Part shown: positions 26,962 through 35,169 of the stretch, piece by piece
How positions within the stretch are numbered: position 1 is the first letter of the stretch
Layout: each line of letters starts with the position of its first letter
NCBI GenBank assembly: GCA_033762255.1
Contig: JANRLT010000014.1
Span: 100,926-164,925, forward strand
DNA: 64,000 nucleotides
Direction: 5' to 3'
Source of the DNA: Pirellulales bacterium
GTDB lineage: Bacteria; Planctomycetota; Planctomycetia; Pirellulales; JALHPA01
Made by a program: the position numbers and the translations under genes
Notes under the pieces: generated by a model
What the model saw: the letters and a program-made list of their open reading frames with translations, nothing else
The model's database searches: none
Told to the model about the DNA's origin: nothing

Positions 26962-28659
26962 ATGAAGCCCACTCCCTCGCCCGCCGAGCCTCTCCGCACC
27001 GACTTTATCCGCGATATCATCAACGAACATAACGCCAGCGGGCGGTTTGGCGGACGCGTCCATACCCGCTTTCCCCCGGAACCAAACGGTTACCTGCACA
27101 TCGGCCACGCCAAGAGCATCTGCCTCAACTTTGGTATTGCCCGCGATTACGGTGGCAAATGCAATCTGCGGTTTGACGATACCAATCCCACCAAAGAGGA
27201 CGAGGAATACGTCAACTCCATTATGGAGGACGTCCGCTGGCTGGGATTCGAGTGGGACGGCCTGTATTACGCCTCAAATTACTTTGACCAGCTCTACGAT
27301 TGGGCCGTGCAACTGATCAACGCCGGCAAAGCCTACGTGTGCGACCTGACCCCCGACCAAATGCGCGAATACCGCGGCACATTAACCGCGCCGGGCCGGC
27401 CCAGCCCTTTTCGCGAGCGGACAGTCGCCGAAAATCTGGACCTTTTTGCCCGGATGAAGGCTGGCGAGTTTCCCGACGGCGCGCGTACCCTTCGGGCCAA
27501 GATCGACATGGCATCCCCTAATGTCAATCTGCGCGATCCGGTGTTGTACCGCATTTTGCACGCCACCCACCACAACACCGGCGACAAGTGGTGCATCTAT
27601 CCCATGTACGACTACGCCCACGGGCAAAGCGACAGCATCGAGGGGATCACGCATTCCATCTGCACGCTGGAATTTGAAAACCACCGCCCCTTGTACGATT
27701 GGTGCCTGCGGGAGTTGGGGATTCATGCCCCGCAACAGATCGAATTTGCCCGCCTGAACCTGACCTATACCGTCATGAGCAAGCGCCGGCTGCTGGAACT
27801 GGTTAAGGGAGGGCATGTATCCGGCTGGGATGATCCCCGCATGCCCACGATCAGCGGCATCCGCCGCCGGGGCTACACGCCGGAGGCGATCCGCAACTTT
27901 TGCGACCGCATCGGCGTGGCCAAGACCGACAGCACGATCGACCTGAGCCTGCTGGAATTTTGCGTCCGCGAGGACCTGAATAAACGCGCCCCGCGGATGA
28001 TGGGCGTGCTCTATCCGCTCAAGGTCATCATCGACAATTATCCCGAAGGCCAGGTCGAACAGCTCGATTTTATCAACAATCCCGAGGACCCCAGCGCCGG
28101 CACGCGACAGGTGCCATTCAGCCGCGAGATTTACATCGACCGGGACGACTTTCGCGAGGACCCCCCTAAGAAATATTACCGCCTGGCACCGGGGCAAGAA
28201 GTCCGCCTGCGTTGGGCGTACGTCATTCGCTGCGTCAGCGTCGAAAAAGACCCCGCGACCGGCCAGGTGACCGCCGTCCATTGCACGTACGACCCGGCGA
28301 CCAAAGGGGGGAACACGCCCGACGGCCGCAAGGTTCAGGGGACGATCCACTGGGTGAGCGCGGCGCACGCGTTAACGGCAGAGGTCCGCCTGTACGACAA
28401 TTTATTTAAGACGCTGGACCCCGGCGACGTGCCGGAGGGGGTCGATTACAAGACTAACCTCAACCCCGATTCGCTGGTGGTGCTCTCCGACTGCAAAGTC
28501 GAGCCGAACCTGGCCACCGCGGGTCCGGGGGACAAATTTCAGTTTGAGCGGATGGGGTACTTTTGCGTGGATAAGGAGAGCGCGGCGGGCAAGCTGGTCT
28601 TTAACCGCACAGTGGGGTTAAAGGATACGTGGGCGAAGATAGCGGGGGGGAAGAAATAA
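26962..28659 (+). CDS. glnS: Glutaminyl-tRNA synthetase
   Basis: GlnRS charges tRNA-Gln with glutamine in the cytoplasm. The protein has 565 residues, normal for a bacterial class I enzyme. The HIGH signature is [15 protein letters not shown] near residue 44, the KMSKS-type signature is [15 protein letters not shown] near 270, and the anticodon-binding beta-barrels form the last third. The start is the ATG at 26962 ([20 protein letters not shown]); the frame extends upstream but does not resemble the family. It stands alone on the plus strand between the divergent membrane protein and the AT-rich island. Having GlnRS implies that glutamine coding can use direct charging rather than only the transamidation route. 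Confidence 0.97.
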   Translation: MKPTPSPAEPLRTDFIRDIINEHNASGRFGGRVHTRFPPEPNGYLHIGHAKSICLNFGIARDYGGKCNLRFDDTNPTKEDEEYVNSIMEDVRWLGFEWDGLYYASNYFDQLYDWAVQLINAGKAYVCDLTPDQMREYRGTLTAPGRPSPFRERTVAENLDLFARMKAGEFPDGARTLRAKIDMASPNVNLRDPVLYRILHATHHNTGDKWCIYPMYDYAHGQSDSIEGITHSICTLEFENHRPLYDWCLRELGIHAPQQIEFARLNLTYTVMSKRRLLELVKGGHVSGWDDPRMPTISGIRRRGYTPEAIRNFCDRIGVAKTDSTIDLSLLEFCVREDLNKRAPRMMGVLYPLKVIIDNYPEGQVEQLDFINNPEDPSAGTRQVPFSREIYIDRDDFREDPPKKYYRLAPGQEVRLRWAYVIRCVSVEKDPATGQVTAVHCTYDPATKGGNTPDGRKVQGTIHWVSAAHALTAEVRLYDNLFKTLDPGDVPEGVDYKTNLNPDSLVVLSDCKVEPNLATAGPGDKFQFERMGYFCVDKESAAGKLVFNRTVGLKDTWAKIAGGKK

Positions 28660-28702
28660 GGAGGAAGGTAATCAAAATCCCAAAATTAATTTAACCTATA
28701 AG

Positions 28703-30244
28703 TTACAGGTGTTCAATAAAATTCTGCGAATTTAATACCAAGTTAAAAGAAATAGCGCGGGCCAATTCGTATATCCGATTGCTCGTAAGTTTGCTATGGG
28801 ACCAAATCGTGGCATAGGCGCAAGGTTGATTGTCAGCATCAACACCATTCCAAATCCCATACATTAAGCCTTCATCGTGATGATATAAAGTAAAAACCGA
28901 AACAAAGGAGTCTACGGAAGAACTTGCTTCCCTATTAACTTTTCTAGCATTTACACAAAAAACATTGCCAATTAGCTCAGCTCGCCTTATTGCAAACGTA
29001 TCCCTATAGACATTGATAATTTGGCCTTTAAACCTAATTTTTGCATTATCATCCACAAATGTGTCCACTTGCGATAGCTTTTTGGGAATATTTAATTTGA
29101 TTCGCTCCTCTTTCCAGTTAACAGTACTGTTGCTTACATCACGCTTAAAATCGAGATAATATCCATAATTCATGGATTGGTACCACTTAACATTCGTTGG
29201 GCTAATTTGTGTAAATGAAGGATTACCTGCGTCATTTTCGCGGTCAGAAAGAGTATTTTCGTCCATTTCAATTTCAGTGGTAGGACAATTGGTAATTTTG
29301 CGCACGTGACAAATCTGATCTTTAATGTCTTTTAGCATACGGTCATAAGTTGAGTTCAGAAAGGAACGGACACTACATTTCATATATGCGGATATGCCAA
29401 TTCCAGGCAAAACTTTACGACTTATTGGTGCAAAGTATAATGCACCTTGCTGGCGATATCGCACTAAATCACCGCAAATTGCAGGAATTATTGCATAATC
29501 CGCAGCATGAGCGCGAACATTGGCAATTAATGATTCTAGAGAATCAACAATAATTCTACTTCCATTGTTAGAATAATCAGGAAGTGGCAGTAATTTCATG
29601 AATGGTTGACTATCACGATCCATGACACAAAATCTCCGAGTTGCAAGCGTAGTAAAATTAAGCGCACCATTCTGAATACATGAATCTAGATAACTTTCAC
29701 TATGTGATATGAGCAGCATCGGGATATTTGTTGCTAACTCATGTCTACTAATACTTGGAAAATTGGCTTCACGTTCTTCATGAGACCAACAAATAGCAAT
29801 GCCGATTTCGTCATTGTGAATTTGGCGTATAATATCATAAAAATCCAATTGCTGTCGACACTGGATGTTGACAGCTATGTCAGGAGAAGTATTGTCAATA
29901 ATTTTACGTATTGCTGGCGAAAGAATATCCAAGGTCAGCAAACTCTGAGAAAGATATAAATTAACAATATGCGTAATCGCCGGTGTCTCAACTAATTGCT
30001 TAATTTTATTAAATAGTTTTTTACCGTTGATCGTTAACCTGTATTTCCCATTTGAATACTCCTCTATAAGGGGACCAAGAGATTTTTCAAGTGCGGATAT
30101 GGATTCGCGTAATGGATTTGCACTACTAGAATAGCCAAAGTTTGTTGCTGCTGAACGCATACTGGCACCATTTTCTATAAGCTGGGCAAGCTTGTAAAAA
30201 CGTGCAAAGTGATCGACGGGACTAACTGTTGATGAACGACCCAT
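28703..30244 (-). CDS. LysR-like regulator with an unrecognised C-terminal domain
   Basis: This 513-residue protein opens with a LysR-type winged helix (about residues 10-75, FYKLAQLIENGASMRSAATN, then ALEKSLGPLIEEY and LTINGKKLF), followed by a periplasmic-binding-like regulatory domain (about 95-325). LysR proteins normally end there. This one continues with about 170 more residues that I cannot assign, including KWYQSMNYGYYLDFKRDV, KIRFKGQIINVYRDTFAI and GLMYGIWNGVDADNQPCA. The gene is markedly AT-rich compared with its GC-rich neighbours, which suggests horizontal transfer. A small membrane protein is divergently encoded at 30416, so the regulator may control it. The extra domain may sense or act on something, but that is conjecture. 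Start ATG at 30242-30244. Confidence 0.8.
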   Translation of the reverse strand: MGRSSTVSPVDHFARFYKLAQLIENGASMRSAATNFGYSSSANPLRESISALEKSLGPLIEEYSNGKYRLTINGKKLFNKIKQLVETPAITHIVNLYLSQSLLTLDILSPAIRKIIDNTSPDIAVNIQCRQQLDFYDIIRQIHNDEIGIAICWSHEEREANFPSISRHELATNIPMLLISHSESYLDSCIQNGALNFTTLATRRFCVMDRDSQPFMKLLPLPDYSNNGSRIIVDSLESLIANVRAHAADYAIIPAICGDLVRYRQQGALYFAPISRKVLPGIGISAYMKCSVRSFLNSTYDRMLKDIKDQICHVRKITNCPTTEIEMDENTLSDRENDAGNPSFTQISPTNVKWYQSMNYGYYLDFKRDVSNSTVNWKEERIKLNIPKKLSQVDTFVDDNAKIRFKGQIINVYRDTFAIRRAELIGNVFCVNARKVNREASSSVDSFVSVFTLYHHDEGLMYGIWNGVDADNQPCAYATIWSHSKLTSNRIYELARAISFNLVLNSQNFIEHL

Positions 30245-30344
30245 GATTTGACCAAATTAGAGTTTACGCGTATCTAGAAAAATTAAAAATGAATGGAAAC
30301 CTCATTTAATCCTAATAGAAGTGCGTTAGCATCCTTCAAATAGA

Positions 30345-30386
30345 GGAAACGACCGCTTGCTGTACTTTATCGCGCGGTTGGTTTCC
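30345..30386. promoter_or_regulatory. Inverted repeat between LysR-like gene and small membrane gene
   Basis: GGAAACGACCGC pairs with GCGGTTGGTTTCC across a spacer of about 17 bases. The arms are imperfect by one base. It sits 30 bases upstream of the ATG at 30416. It could be a regulator-binding site or an RNA hairpin in the leader. Confidence 0.4.
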
Positions 30387-30415
30387 TTGCAAGCCCAACT
30401 AATGGAGTGAGTCCC

Positions 30416-30865
30416 ATGCCTGCTAAAAAAAAATGGACAGTATCCGATTTTTCAGCGTTAATGGCGATCCTTGCGGTTTTTGGGGGGTTCGTTTGGTGGC
30501 TTTACACGGAGTTATATGTTCGCACTGACTTGGTACTGATCTGCATGGAAACGGAAGATGGGTACCCACTCACCTCGGGCTTTTTGCACCACGAATCAGG
30601 TAAAAAATATACAGCTGACTCTCGTGGGGAGATCTGGGTGGATCGAAAGTTTATGGGCGATCCGGCCTGGTTTAGCATCGAAAGTCGCCGAATTGCTAAC
30701 ATTACGGAGCTCAAAACGGGTAGGATTGTTGTACCGATTTCGGTTGTGGAGAAGAATATATCCAGGCAGTCAACTTTTCCGTTGAATTTACAAGTTGAGC
30801 CATTCAAATCGATGCAGCCGCTTGATAACCGTCCAAGTACAGTTGAGGCGAAAGTGTCAAGCTAA
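30416..30865 (+). CDS. Small membrane-anchored protein
   Basis: This 149-residue protein has a single membrane helix near residues 15-33 (LMAILAVFGGFVWWLYTEL) and an extracytoplasmic C-terminal part. Its sequence TDLVLICMETEDGYPLTSGF and YTADSRGEIWVDRKF follows the pattern of carboxypeptidase-regulatory-like beta sandwiches; that match is inferred from the spacing of strands. The start is the ATG at 30416, with GGAG at 30404-30407 as ribosome-binding site. It is divergent from the LysR-like gene, so the two probably form one module. It is more AT-rich than the surroundings. Function unknown. Confidence 0.6.
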   Translation: MPAKKKWTVSDFSALMAILAVFGGFVWWLYTELYVRTDLVLICMETEDGYPLTSGFLHHESGKKYTADSRGEIWVDRKFMGDPAWFSIESRRIANITELKTGRIVVPISVVEKNISRQSTFPLNLQVEPFKSMQPLDNRPSTVEAKVSS

Positions 30866-30869
30866 AACA

Positions 30870-31057
30870 GATACCATCGGCGTCTTTGTGCGGTGGGTTG
30901 CTAGCACCTATCATCCCAGCAACCAAAAGCCAAATACCACGCTCCGCTCCGCGTCGTCGCTAACCGTTTTCCCCGCGTCCCGCGCCTCTCACCCCGCCCC
31001 CCGCATCCCTCGTCTCCCCACCCACCAGACCACCGATGCCATCGACGGCTTTGTGTG
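30870..31057. repeat. Dispersed GATGCCATCGGCG element
   Basis: The motif CACCGATGCCATCGACGGCT at 31031-31050 and ATACCATCGGCGTCTTTGTG near 30871 match, in inverse, the element at 35041-35069. All share a palindromic core around CCGATGCCATCGG and a CTTTGTG tail. Between them lies C-rich low-complexity sequence. No gene is seen in 30866-31063. Confidence 0.5.
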
Positions 31058-31063
31058 CGGGGT

Positions 31064-31175
31064 GACCATGCCTGCTACATTGCCACGGCATGGGGACCAT
31101 GTCTGCTACATTGCCCCGGCAGGGTGACCATGCCTGCTACATAGCCACGGGCATGGGGACCATGCCTGCTACATT
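31064..31175 (+). repeat. Tandem 31-base repeats, 3.6 copies
   Basis: Units begin GACCATGCCTGCTACATTGC at 31064, 31095, 31126 and 31158, with lengths 31, 31 and 32 bases before a truncated fourth copy. They run straight into the stop of the LEPR protein gene on the opposite strand. The units are contiguous, without spacers. Confidence 0.8.
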
Positions 31176-32442
31176 ACACATACAGATATCGTTCCACGCC
31201 GTGGTCCACGTAGACCACGCCGCTGCCGGCCACGTCAAAGCTGTTATTCAACCGCCGGACGGTGTCGTTACCCGGACCCTGCGACTCGCGGATGACGGTG
31301 TTGTCCGCTTCCACCTCCACCAGCACGCTCACCAGGTTGCTGGCCAGGGTGACATTGTCGTTGCCGGGACCCATGAACAGGGCAAAGCTGGTGATGACAT
31401 TGGCCGCGATCTCGGCGGTATCGTTGCCAAAGCCAAGGTCGATTTGCAAGAGATAGACGCTGCTGCCGGCGTTGCGCAGGACGGTGGCCCCGTTTTCCAC
31501 GGCGTAATACTTGCCCACTAGCAGGTTGTCATCCCCCAGGCCGGTGTACAGGTACATAAACGGCGTCAGGTTGGCATCTCCCACCGAGCGGGAAAACAGC
31601 AGTGTGTCATTGCCGTCGCCGCTATCGGCATACAGGTTGCCGTCGTACTTATTCACGTCCAGCGCGATAAAGTCGATTCCCCCCCGCCCATAAAAGTACG
31701 CGTCCTGTGCGGTCCGATTTCCATAATAGCTGAGCAGATCGTTCCCTTCGCCGGCGTCCGCGGTAAAGAGCGCGACGGAGGTCAAATACCCGATGCTGAT
31801 GTTGTCATCCCCCGCGCCAGCATTCAGGTTAAACAACCCCGCGAAGTTGTTATAAACCGTGATTGTGTCCCGTCCCTCGCCGCCGGTGATCGTCTGTGCG
31901 GCATTGCCGTAAGTCCGCCCGACAAAGAGCGTGTCGTCGCCATTGCCGCCATGCAACGCCAACGCGTTGGTCAGCGTCGTGTCCACTGCGTTGGGGTCCG
32001 GCGCGCCGCCGATCGCCACATACATCCCCACGGACAGGTTGTCATTGCCTTCTCCGCCGTTGATAGTCCAGCTGTGGGCGGAGGTCAGATTTTTGAGCGT
32101 AAGTTCGTCATTGCCGCCGCGCAGATCAATGACGATGGGGCCAGTGATGTTAAAAGTGGCCTGGGGGGTGCCGTTGATCGTGGTGGCCTGGCCGGTGGCG
32201 GCGTCGACCCGCCCTTCCACGACAATATCCCCCGGCTGCGTCCCGGCAAAAATGGCGATATTGTTGGCCAGATCATCCCCGGTGATCGTCAGCGTCCCCA
32301 ATGACAGCGAAAGAGTGACATTTCCGGCCAGGACCGTCCGTTCTTCAAGTGTTTCAAAATTGCGATATCCCGACTTCCGTGATTGGGTGAATTGTCGGCC
32401 ATGACGCTTTGCGGGTTTCCGCAGCCAATTATAAAAAAACAT
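31174..32442 (-). CDS. LEPR-type secreted calcium-binding-like repeat protein
   Basis: This 422-residue protein carries the planctomycete LEPR export motif near residues 28-39 (FETLEERTVLAG), where a basic N-terminus precedes a cleavage-like hydrophobic patch. After it come Asp/Asn/Gly-rich repeats such as GGEGNDNLSVG, GGNGDDTLFVG, GGEGRDTITVY, AGAGDDNISIG, GLGDDNLLVG and GFGNDTAEI, which resemble RTX calcium-binding nonapeptides (GGxGxD). It is likely exported and folds with calcium. No export gene is nearby. A tandem repeat array abuts its 3' end. The export motif is associated with planctomycete extracellular proteins; the destination is unknown. Start ATG at 32440-32442. Confidence 0.78.
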   Translation of the reverse strand: MFFYNWLRKPAKRHGRQFTQSRKSGYRNFETLEERTVLAGNVTLSLSLGTLTITGDDLANNIAIFAGTQPGDIVVEGRVDAATGQATTINGTPQATFNITGPIVIDLRGGNDELTLKNLTSAHSWTINGGEGNDNLSVGMYVAIGGAPDPNAVDTTLTNALALHGGNGDDTLFVGRTYGNAAQTITGGEGRDTITVYNNFAGLFNLNAGAGDDNISIGYLTSVALFTADAGEGNDLLSYYGNRTAQDAYFYGRGGIDFIALDVNKYDGNLYADSGDGNDTLLFSRSVGDANLTPFMYLYTGLGDDNLLVGKYYAVENGATVLRNAGSSVYLLQIDLGFGNDTAEIAANVITSFALFMGPGNDNVTLASNLVSVLVEVEADNTVIRESQGPGNDTVRRLNNSFDVAGSGVVYVDHGVERYLYV

Positions 32443-32496
32443 AAATCACCCCTGCTGTTGTAAATGCTGTGATGTCAATTCCACGAAGTCAGACAT

Positions 32497-32721
32497 TCAG
32501 GCCATACGCCAGTCACCGCGAAGCAAATCGTTACCAGCAGGGGAGATACGCTTTTTGCTAGGAACTGTCCAGAGCATAGCAAAAAGACCAACCTCAACCG
32601 CGATTATTCCGAAATGCCACCACTGAGAACGGAATTCCCGCGATCTTCCGCCAAACAAACCTACCTTATTAGCAAAACTACTGTCAAAAATCGTGCTTGC
32701 TAATTCCGGAGTGTTACACAT
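32497..32721 (-). CDS. Small hypothetical membrane protein
   Basis: This 74-residue frame starts with ATG at 32719-32721 and has one hydrophobic segment near residues 35-52 (WWHFGIIAVEVGLFAMLW). No family is recognised, and there is no evidence of a ribosome-binding site. It lies upstream of the LEPR gene on the same strand. It is kept as a weak candidate. Confidence 0.35.
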   Translation of the reverse strand: MCNTPELASTIFDSSFANKVGLFGGRSREFRSQWWHFGIIAVEVGLFAMLWTVPSKKRISPAGNDLLRGDWRMA

Positions 32722-33044
32722 TCCAGAGATAGATGCTTAATGCGAATTAGCCTACATGCGGGAGTGGAAAACTTTCGATTTGGCCCAAGAGGCAAGTTCA
32801 CCAAGAAAATGCGGCATTAGCAAAGCGTTTACTGGAAACAGAGAATAGATACCCAGGTGAAATTAATTTACCAAGCTAGCAAAAACCCGCAAGTCTTTGG
32901 TTTATCACGAATTACAAAATATTTATATCCTTCGAGGGTAAATCCAGTAAATCGCGGCGAAAATGCCCAAAATACGCATTTTTACAAATTGTCTAAATGA
33001 AAAGTTGTATGCCGCGTAGCAGTATCGCCAGAATTCTGAAGTCT
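32722..33044. other. AT-rich gap without a gene
   Basis: I see no convincing gene here. The sequence is AT-rich and runs into the 103-base tandem repeats that start at 33045. Confidence 0.5.
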
Positions 33045-33281
33045 GCCACGGCACCTGGAAGGTGCCTGCAACGTAGTAGGCAGCGTCCCGCTGCCGTGAA
33101 ACAAGTATGCTGTGCTTACACAGGAAATGACAAAGAATTTGGGAAATGCCACGGCACCTGGAAGGTGCCTGCAACGTAGTAGGCAGCGTCCCGCTGCCGT
33201 GAAACAAGTATGTTGTGCTTACACAGGAAATGACAAAGAATTTGGGAAATGCAACGGCACCTGGAAGGTGCCTGCAACGTG
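33045..33281. repeat. Tandem 103-base repeat, 2.3 copies
   Basis: Copies start at 33045, 33148 and 33251 (the last truncated at about 33281). Each unit contains two hairpins, GGCACCTGGAAGGTGCC and GGCAGCGTCCCGCTGCC, and ends in a common tail with ACACAGGAAATGACAAAGAA. Copies differ at only a few positions, so the duplication is recent. Confidence 0.85.
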
Positions 33282-33307
33282 GGAACTTTTGCAAGTTCCG
33301 CTACGCC

Positions 33308-34111
33308 CTACGCCGTGCTGCGCGGCTTTTCCGCCAGTAAATGCACGATCGGCCAGACCCAGGTGATTTTGTCGTGGGCGGTTGTGATCTGAAAAGCCTG
33401 GCGAACCTCGGGCGGAGCCGTTTCTAACAGCACGCGCACGGCCTGGCGGTTCTCCGGCGTGGTATTGGCCGTGGAAAAGTACCATTCCAGATCGGGCTGC
33501 ACTTTGGAGTGGAGCTCGAGATAGGTAACAGTCAGGCCCGCATGCCCACACAGGAGCCGCCAGGTGTTAGGGCTAAGGAACCGCTGATGGCTGGGGTCAC
33601 GGCGTTTTTCGATGGCATGTAGCCAAGCCTCCGCCGTGGGTTGCTGATCCGGCACGGTGCCGTCGATCAGGGCCAGGTAGCCCCCCGGGACTAAGACGCG
33701 GGCGACTTCGCGGAGAAAGCGTTGGGGCTCGCTAAAGTGGTGGGCCGCCACGCGGCAAGTCACCAGTTCAAAGCTGGCGGCGGGGTAGGGGAGTTCTTCC
33801 GCCGCGTGCAAGGCGAGTGTGACGGTCAGACCACGCGCGGCCGCGGCTTGGCGGCATTGTTCGAGCATGCCGGGGGCCAAGTCGGCCAGCGTCACCCGCC
33901 AACCCTGTTCCGCCAGAAATAAGCCGGTATGGCCCGCCCCGGCGGCAATATCCAAGGCCCGCCGATTAGGCTGACGGTCCAAAACTGGCGGCAGATGCGC
34001 AAGCAGGCTGGCCACATCGGTCGTATCCGCCAAGATGTGACGCGAGCCATAGTTGGCGCTTTGACGGTCAAATTGTTGCTGCGCGGCAAGCTGGGCGGGA
34101 TCGAGCGGCAT
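33308..34111 (-). CDS. SAM-dependent methyltransferase (UbiE-like)
   Basis: This 267-residue class I methyltransferase has the SAM-binding glycine motif RALDIAAGAGHTGLFLAE near residue 51, the acidic loop end LADLAPGMLEQC near 75, and the post-II motif FELVTCRVAAHHFSEP near 115, then VLVPGGYLALID near 141. The substrate is not identified. The start is the ATG at 34109-34111. The gene stands alone between the tandem repeat and rpiB, which is divergent from it. Common members of this group methylate quinone or other small acceptors, but context gives no hint. Confidence 0.85.
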   Translation of the reverse strand: MPLDPAQLAAQQQFDRQSANYGSRHILADTTDVASLLAHLPPVLDRQPNRRALDIAAGAGHTGLFLAEQGWRVTLADLAPGMLEQCRQAAAARGLTVTLALHAAEELPYPAASFELVTCRVAAHHFSEPQRFLREVARVLVPGGYLALIDGTVPDQQPTAEAWLHAIEKRRDPSHQRFLSPNTWRLLCGHAGLTVTYLELHSKVQPDLEWYFSTANTTPENRQAVRVLLETAPPEVRQAFQITTAHDKITWVWPIVHLLAEKPRSTA

Positions 34112-34265
34112 GGCTGTGGAGTTTGGAGGCTGGAGTTTGGTTTATAGTAATTTCTATGTGGCATTGCCAGATGGAGATTTTATAGCAAACATAATAAACG
34201 CGTGATTTCAATAGAACGCCCTGCAAAAAACAATACTCGTCAATTTTAACAGAGTTTACATTCCC

Positions 34266-34694
34266 ATGCACATTTCCCTGGGCTGCGACCACGCCGGATT
34301 TGAATACAAAGAAGCGATCAAGGCGTACCTGCAACAAGCGGGACACACCGTGACCGATTTTGGCACGCACTCCACCGAATCCGTGGATTACCCGGATTTT
34401 ATCTTTCCCGCGGCCCGGGCGGTGGCGGCGGGTCAGGCCGACCGGGCGATTGTGCTGGGGGGATCGGGGAATGGCGAGGGAATGGCGGCCAACCGTGTGC
34501 GCGGGGTACGCTGCGCGCTCTGCTGGAGCGAGCAAACCGCGACCTGGGCCCGCCAACATAACAACGCCAACGCGCTGGCCCTGGGTGCGCGCACGATCGA
34601 TCTGGACCTGGCCCTGCGGCTAGTCAAAATCTGGCTAGAGACGCCGTTCGAAGGGGGCCGTCACGTCCGACGCATTGAGAAGCTGGATGAGTAG
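34266..34694 (+). CDS. rpiB: Ribose-5-phosphate isomerase B
   Basis: RpiB interconverts ribose 5-phosphate and ribulose 5-phosphate in the pentose phosphate pathway. The 142-residue length is normal. The N-terminal substrate motif is SLGCDHAGFEYKEAIKAYL near residue 5, and the active-site region is LGGSGNGEGMAANRV near 64-78. E. coli RpiB uses a catalytic cysteine in GxCGTGxG, which is absent here; the GGSGNGE form with glutamate matches the mycobacterial type, which uses the Glu as base. Start ATG at 34266. It is divergent from the methyltransferase, and the gap after it contains dispersed repeats. Confidence 0.93.
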   Translation: MHISLGCDHAGFEYKEAIKAYLQQAGHTVTDFGTHSTESVDYPDFIFPAARAVAAGQADRAIVLGGSGNGEGMAANRVRGVRCALCWSEQTATWARQHNNANALALGARTIDLDLALRLVKIWLETPFEGGRHVRRIEKLDE

Positions 34695-34715
34695 ATCCCG
34701 TCCGCCGGACGGGAC
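34695..34715. repeat. Perfect CGTCCGCCGGACG palindrome
   Basis: ATCCCGTCCGCCGGACGGGAC is a near-perfect palindrome 1 base after the rpiB stop. Copies of the same element are at 49659-49679, 49743-49763 and 54609-54629. It may serve as a hairpin terminator, although no T-run follows. Confidence 0.6.
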
Positions 34716-35112
34716 TGGGAGACGAGAGACGAGAGACGGGAGATGAGAGACGGGGGTTAGGGGTCAGGGAACGGGGGTCGGGTAACAGGGGGTGGCGGGG
34801 GGCGAGCCTCAGCGAGCGACCCGTGGTGAAGTTGAGATTTCAGAGTGAAGAAGGCGAATCGCTGATTTTTTGGTATTCAATTCTTCATTCTTGACTCATC
34901 ATTCTTGTATTTAATTGGGGGTCGAGGATCAGGTAGCCCCAGAAGGGGAAGGAGCAGGGACGAAGTGCAGGGGAACGGAGGGGCAGGGGAGCGGAGGTGG
35001 TTAGCCGCGACGCGCAGCGCGCTGCTGGGGGAGACGCTCACACAAAGCCGCCGATGGCATCGGCGGTGGAGCAAGCGGGAGTAACCAAATGGCCGCTTCC
35101 GCTGTATTTCTC
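34716..35112. repeat. Low-complexity and dispersed repeat region after rpiB
   Basis: This gap has GAGACGAGAGACGGG-type low-complexity sequence near 34720-34760, then CTAACC-containing and GGCATCGGCGG-type elements near 34990-35069 that match the family at 30870-31057 in inverse. I see no gene. Confidence 0.5.
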
Positions 35113-35158
35113 ACTATCCACTATCCACTATCCACTATCCACTATCCACTATCCACTA
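35113..35158 (+). repeat. ACTATCC heptamer array, six copies
   Basis: Six tandem copies of ACTATCC start at 35113, followed by a partial ACTA. It is just after the stop side of the haloperoxidase gene (3' end at 35170). Confidence 0.9.
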
Positions 35159-35169
35159 ACCACCGCCCT

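Noticed and set aside
27382..28368. A 328-codon frame opposite glnS
   Set aside because: It lies wholly inside a well-conserved synthetase gene, has no family features and reflects third-position GC bias.
31064..31175. Possible CRISPR array in 31-base units
   Set aside because: Units are contiguous without variable spacers.
33045..33281. Possible CRISPR array
   Set aside because: The repeats are contiguous with a 103-base unit, no spacers and no cas genes.
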